64,000 bases of DNA, from NCBI RefSeq assembly GCF_024612015.1, contig NZ_CP102512.1, positions 6,386,001 through 6,450,000 on the forward strand, written 5' to 3'. Origin of the DNA: Streptomyces sp. CA-210063. Its GTDB lineage: Bacteria; Actinomycetota; Actinomycetes; Streptomycetales; Streptomycetaceae. The position numbers and the translations under genes are program-made. Shown here piece by piece: positions 63,233 to 64,000 of the stretch; within the stretch, counting starts at the first letter, position 1, and each line of letters opens with the position of its first letter. The notes beneath the pieces were generated by a model, which did no database searches, was not told where the DNA came from, and worked only from the letters and a program-made list of their open reading frames with translations.

Positions 63233-64000
63233 GCTCCCCGCACCTCCTCCGCCAGCGCCAGTGCCTCGCGGGCCATGGCCGTCGTCGCGTCCAGGTCCGT
63301 CATCATCAGGGGCACGGCCCGGCACCGTATCCCGGCGCTCTCGACGCGCTCCACGACGCCCGCGTCGACCGTGTCGACCAGCCAGCCGTCGAGGAGCCCG
63401 GAGCCGTAGTGCTCGGCGACGGCCGCGGCCGTGGACTCGACGCCGACGGCGGCGAGGACCTTGTCGGCCATCCCGCGCACGGGCGCGTCGCCGACGATGG
63501 GGGAGAGGCCGACGACCGGCACCCCGGCCTCGGCGATCGCCTCCCGGATCCCGGGCACGGCGAGGATGGTGCCGACGGAGACGACGGGGTTGGACGGCGG
63601 GAAGAGGATCACGTCCGCCTCGGCGATGGCCTCCAGGACGCCGGGCGCCGGCTTCGACTGGTCCGCGCCGACCGGCACGATCGCCTCGGCCGGCACGGAG
63701 GCCCGCAGCCGCACCCAGTACTCCTGGAAGTGGATCGCCCTGCGCTCCCCGTCCTGCTCGACGGCGACATGGGTCTCGACGCGGTCGTCGGTCATGGGGA
63801 TGAGCCGGACGCCCGGCTTCCACCGGTCGCACAGCGCCTCGGTGACCGCGCTCAGCGGATACCCGGCACTGATCATCTGCGTCCGCACGATGTGCGTGGC
63901 GAAGTCCCGGTCCCCGAGCCCGAACCACTCGGGCCCGACGCCGTACGCCGCGAGCTCCTCCTTCAGATGGAAGGTCTCCTCGGCCCGGCCCCAGCCCTGC
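63229..64000 (-). CDS. fbiA: 2-phospho-L-lactate transferase, 5' end outside window
   Basis: The visible 256 residues are the C-terminal part of the CofD/FbiA family. Landmarks: [72 protein letters not shown] and [20 protein letters not shown]. The enzyme transfers a phospholactyl-type (in actinobacteria phosphoenolpyruvyl) group to Fo to make the F420 skeleton. It overlaps fbiB by four bases, so the two steps are coupled. Confidence 0.95.
   Translation of the reverse strand, partial: QGWGRAEETFHLKEELAAYGVGPEWFGLGDRDFATHIVRTQMISAGYPLSAVTEALCDRWKPGVRLIPMTDDRVETHVAVEQDGERRAIHFQEYWVRLRASVPAEAIVPVGADQSKPAPGVLEAIAEADVILFPPSNPVVSVGTILAVPGIREAIAEAGVPVVGLSPIVGDAPVRGMADKVLAAVGVESTAAAVAEHYGSGLLDGWLVDTVDAGVVERVESAGIRCRAVPLMMTDLDATTAMAREALALAEEVRGA

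Overview
This is a high-GC chromosomal segment from a Streptomyces or very close actinomycete. It has strong G/C preference at third codon positions, many GTG/TTG starts and GGAGG ribosome binding sites. Its gene order, from memory, matches the S. coelicolor region around SCO3030-SCO3079 (fbiA/fbiB, LytR-CpsA-Psr cluster, purE/purK, sigI, hut genes, cystathionine beta-synthase). I saw no rRNA, tRNA, CRISPR array or intact transposase. It reads as conserved core chromosome with a few local insertions and repeat expansions.

Layout. 1-4430: thiolase (cut by the window edge), SGNH hydrolase, cystathionine beta-synthase, and a possible 34-residue small gene with its own terminator. 4457-10615: small membrane protein, a MITE-like element at the stop codon of a ComB-family gene, a histidine-ammonia-lyase-like protein with an altered cofactor triad coupled to an RpiR regulator, a membrane protein and an amino-acid permease. 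10761-13981: lipoprotein and a four-gene roadblock/PATAN operon. 14360-21708: a fold-type III PLP enzyme divergent from hutU-M20 amidohydrolase-hutF-hutI, a histidine utilisation operon with a clear promoter. 21716-26563: a sigma-like/zinc-finger/membrane/ricin fusion protein, then the stress sigma factor sigI with its STAS antagonist (arsI-like) and anti-sigma kinase (prsI-like). 26780-33777: an LPQTG surface protein, a membrane-anchored secreted protein, a peptide transporter, a two-component system and a GtrA protein. 34040-38348: purK, purE, an active-looking membrane-type dipeptidase and a tandem paralogue that has lost every zinc ligand. 38638-43658: VOC protein, then a copper-type operon (His-rich protein, CopC-CopD fusion, two cupredoxins, YceI-like protein). 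44009-47260: UDP-glucose dehydrogenase, acyl-CoA dehydrogenase, Cys-rich copper-binding protein. 47330-56626: five LytR-CpsA-Psr (LCP) genes around a GT2 glycosyltransferase. 56830-64000: TIGR03089-type protein, secreted PGRP amidase, sugar-1-phosphate nucleotidyltransferase, HhH-GPD glycosylase, and fbiB and fbiA (coenzyme F420), the last cut by the window end.

Themes. The right half is rich in cell-envelope work: LCP ligases, glycosyltransferase, nucleotide-sugar enzymes, PGRP amidase, cupredoxins. The left half mixes amino-acid catabolism with regulation. A family of intergenic repeats (eight loci, ten copies) lies just downstream of genes. Nine of the ten copies have the same orientation relative to the gene they follow, which suggests a 3'-end transcript role. 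The observations most worth checking are the dead dipeptidase paralogue, the copper operon with a duplicated unknown module, the lyase lacking the MIO triad, the sigma/ricin fusion, the GTPase-less roadblock operon, and the candidate small gene at 4231.
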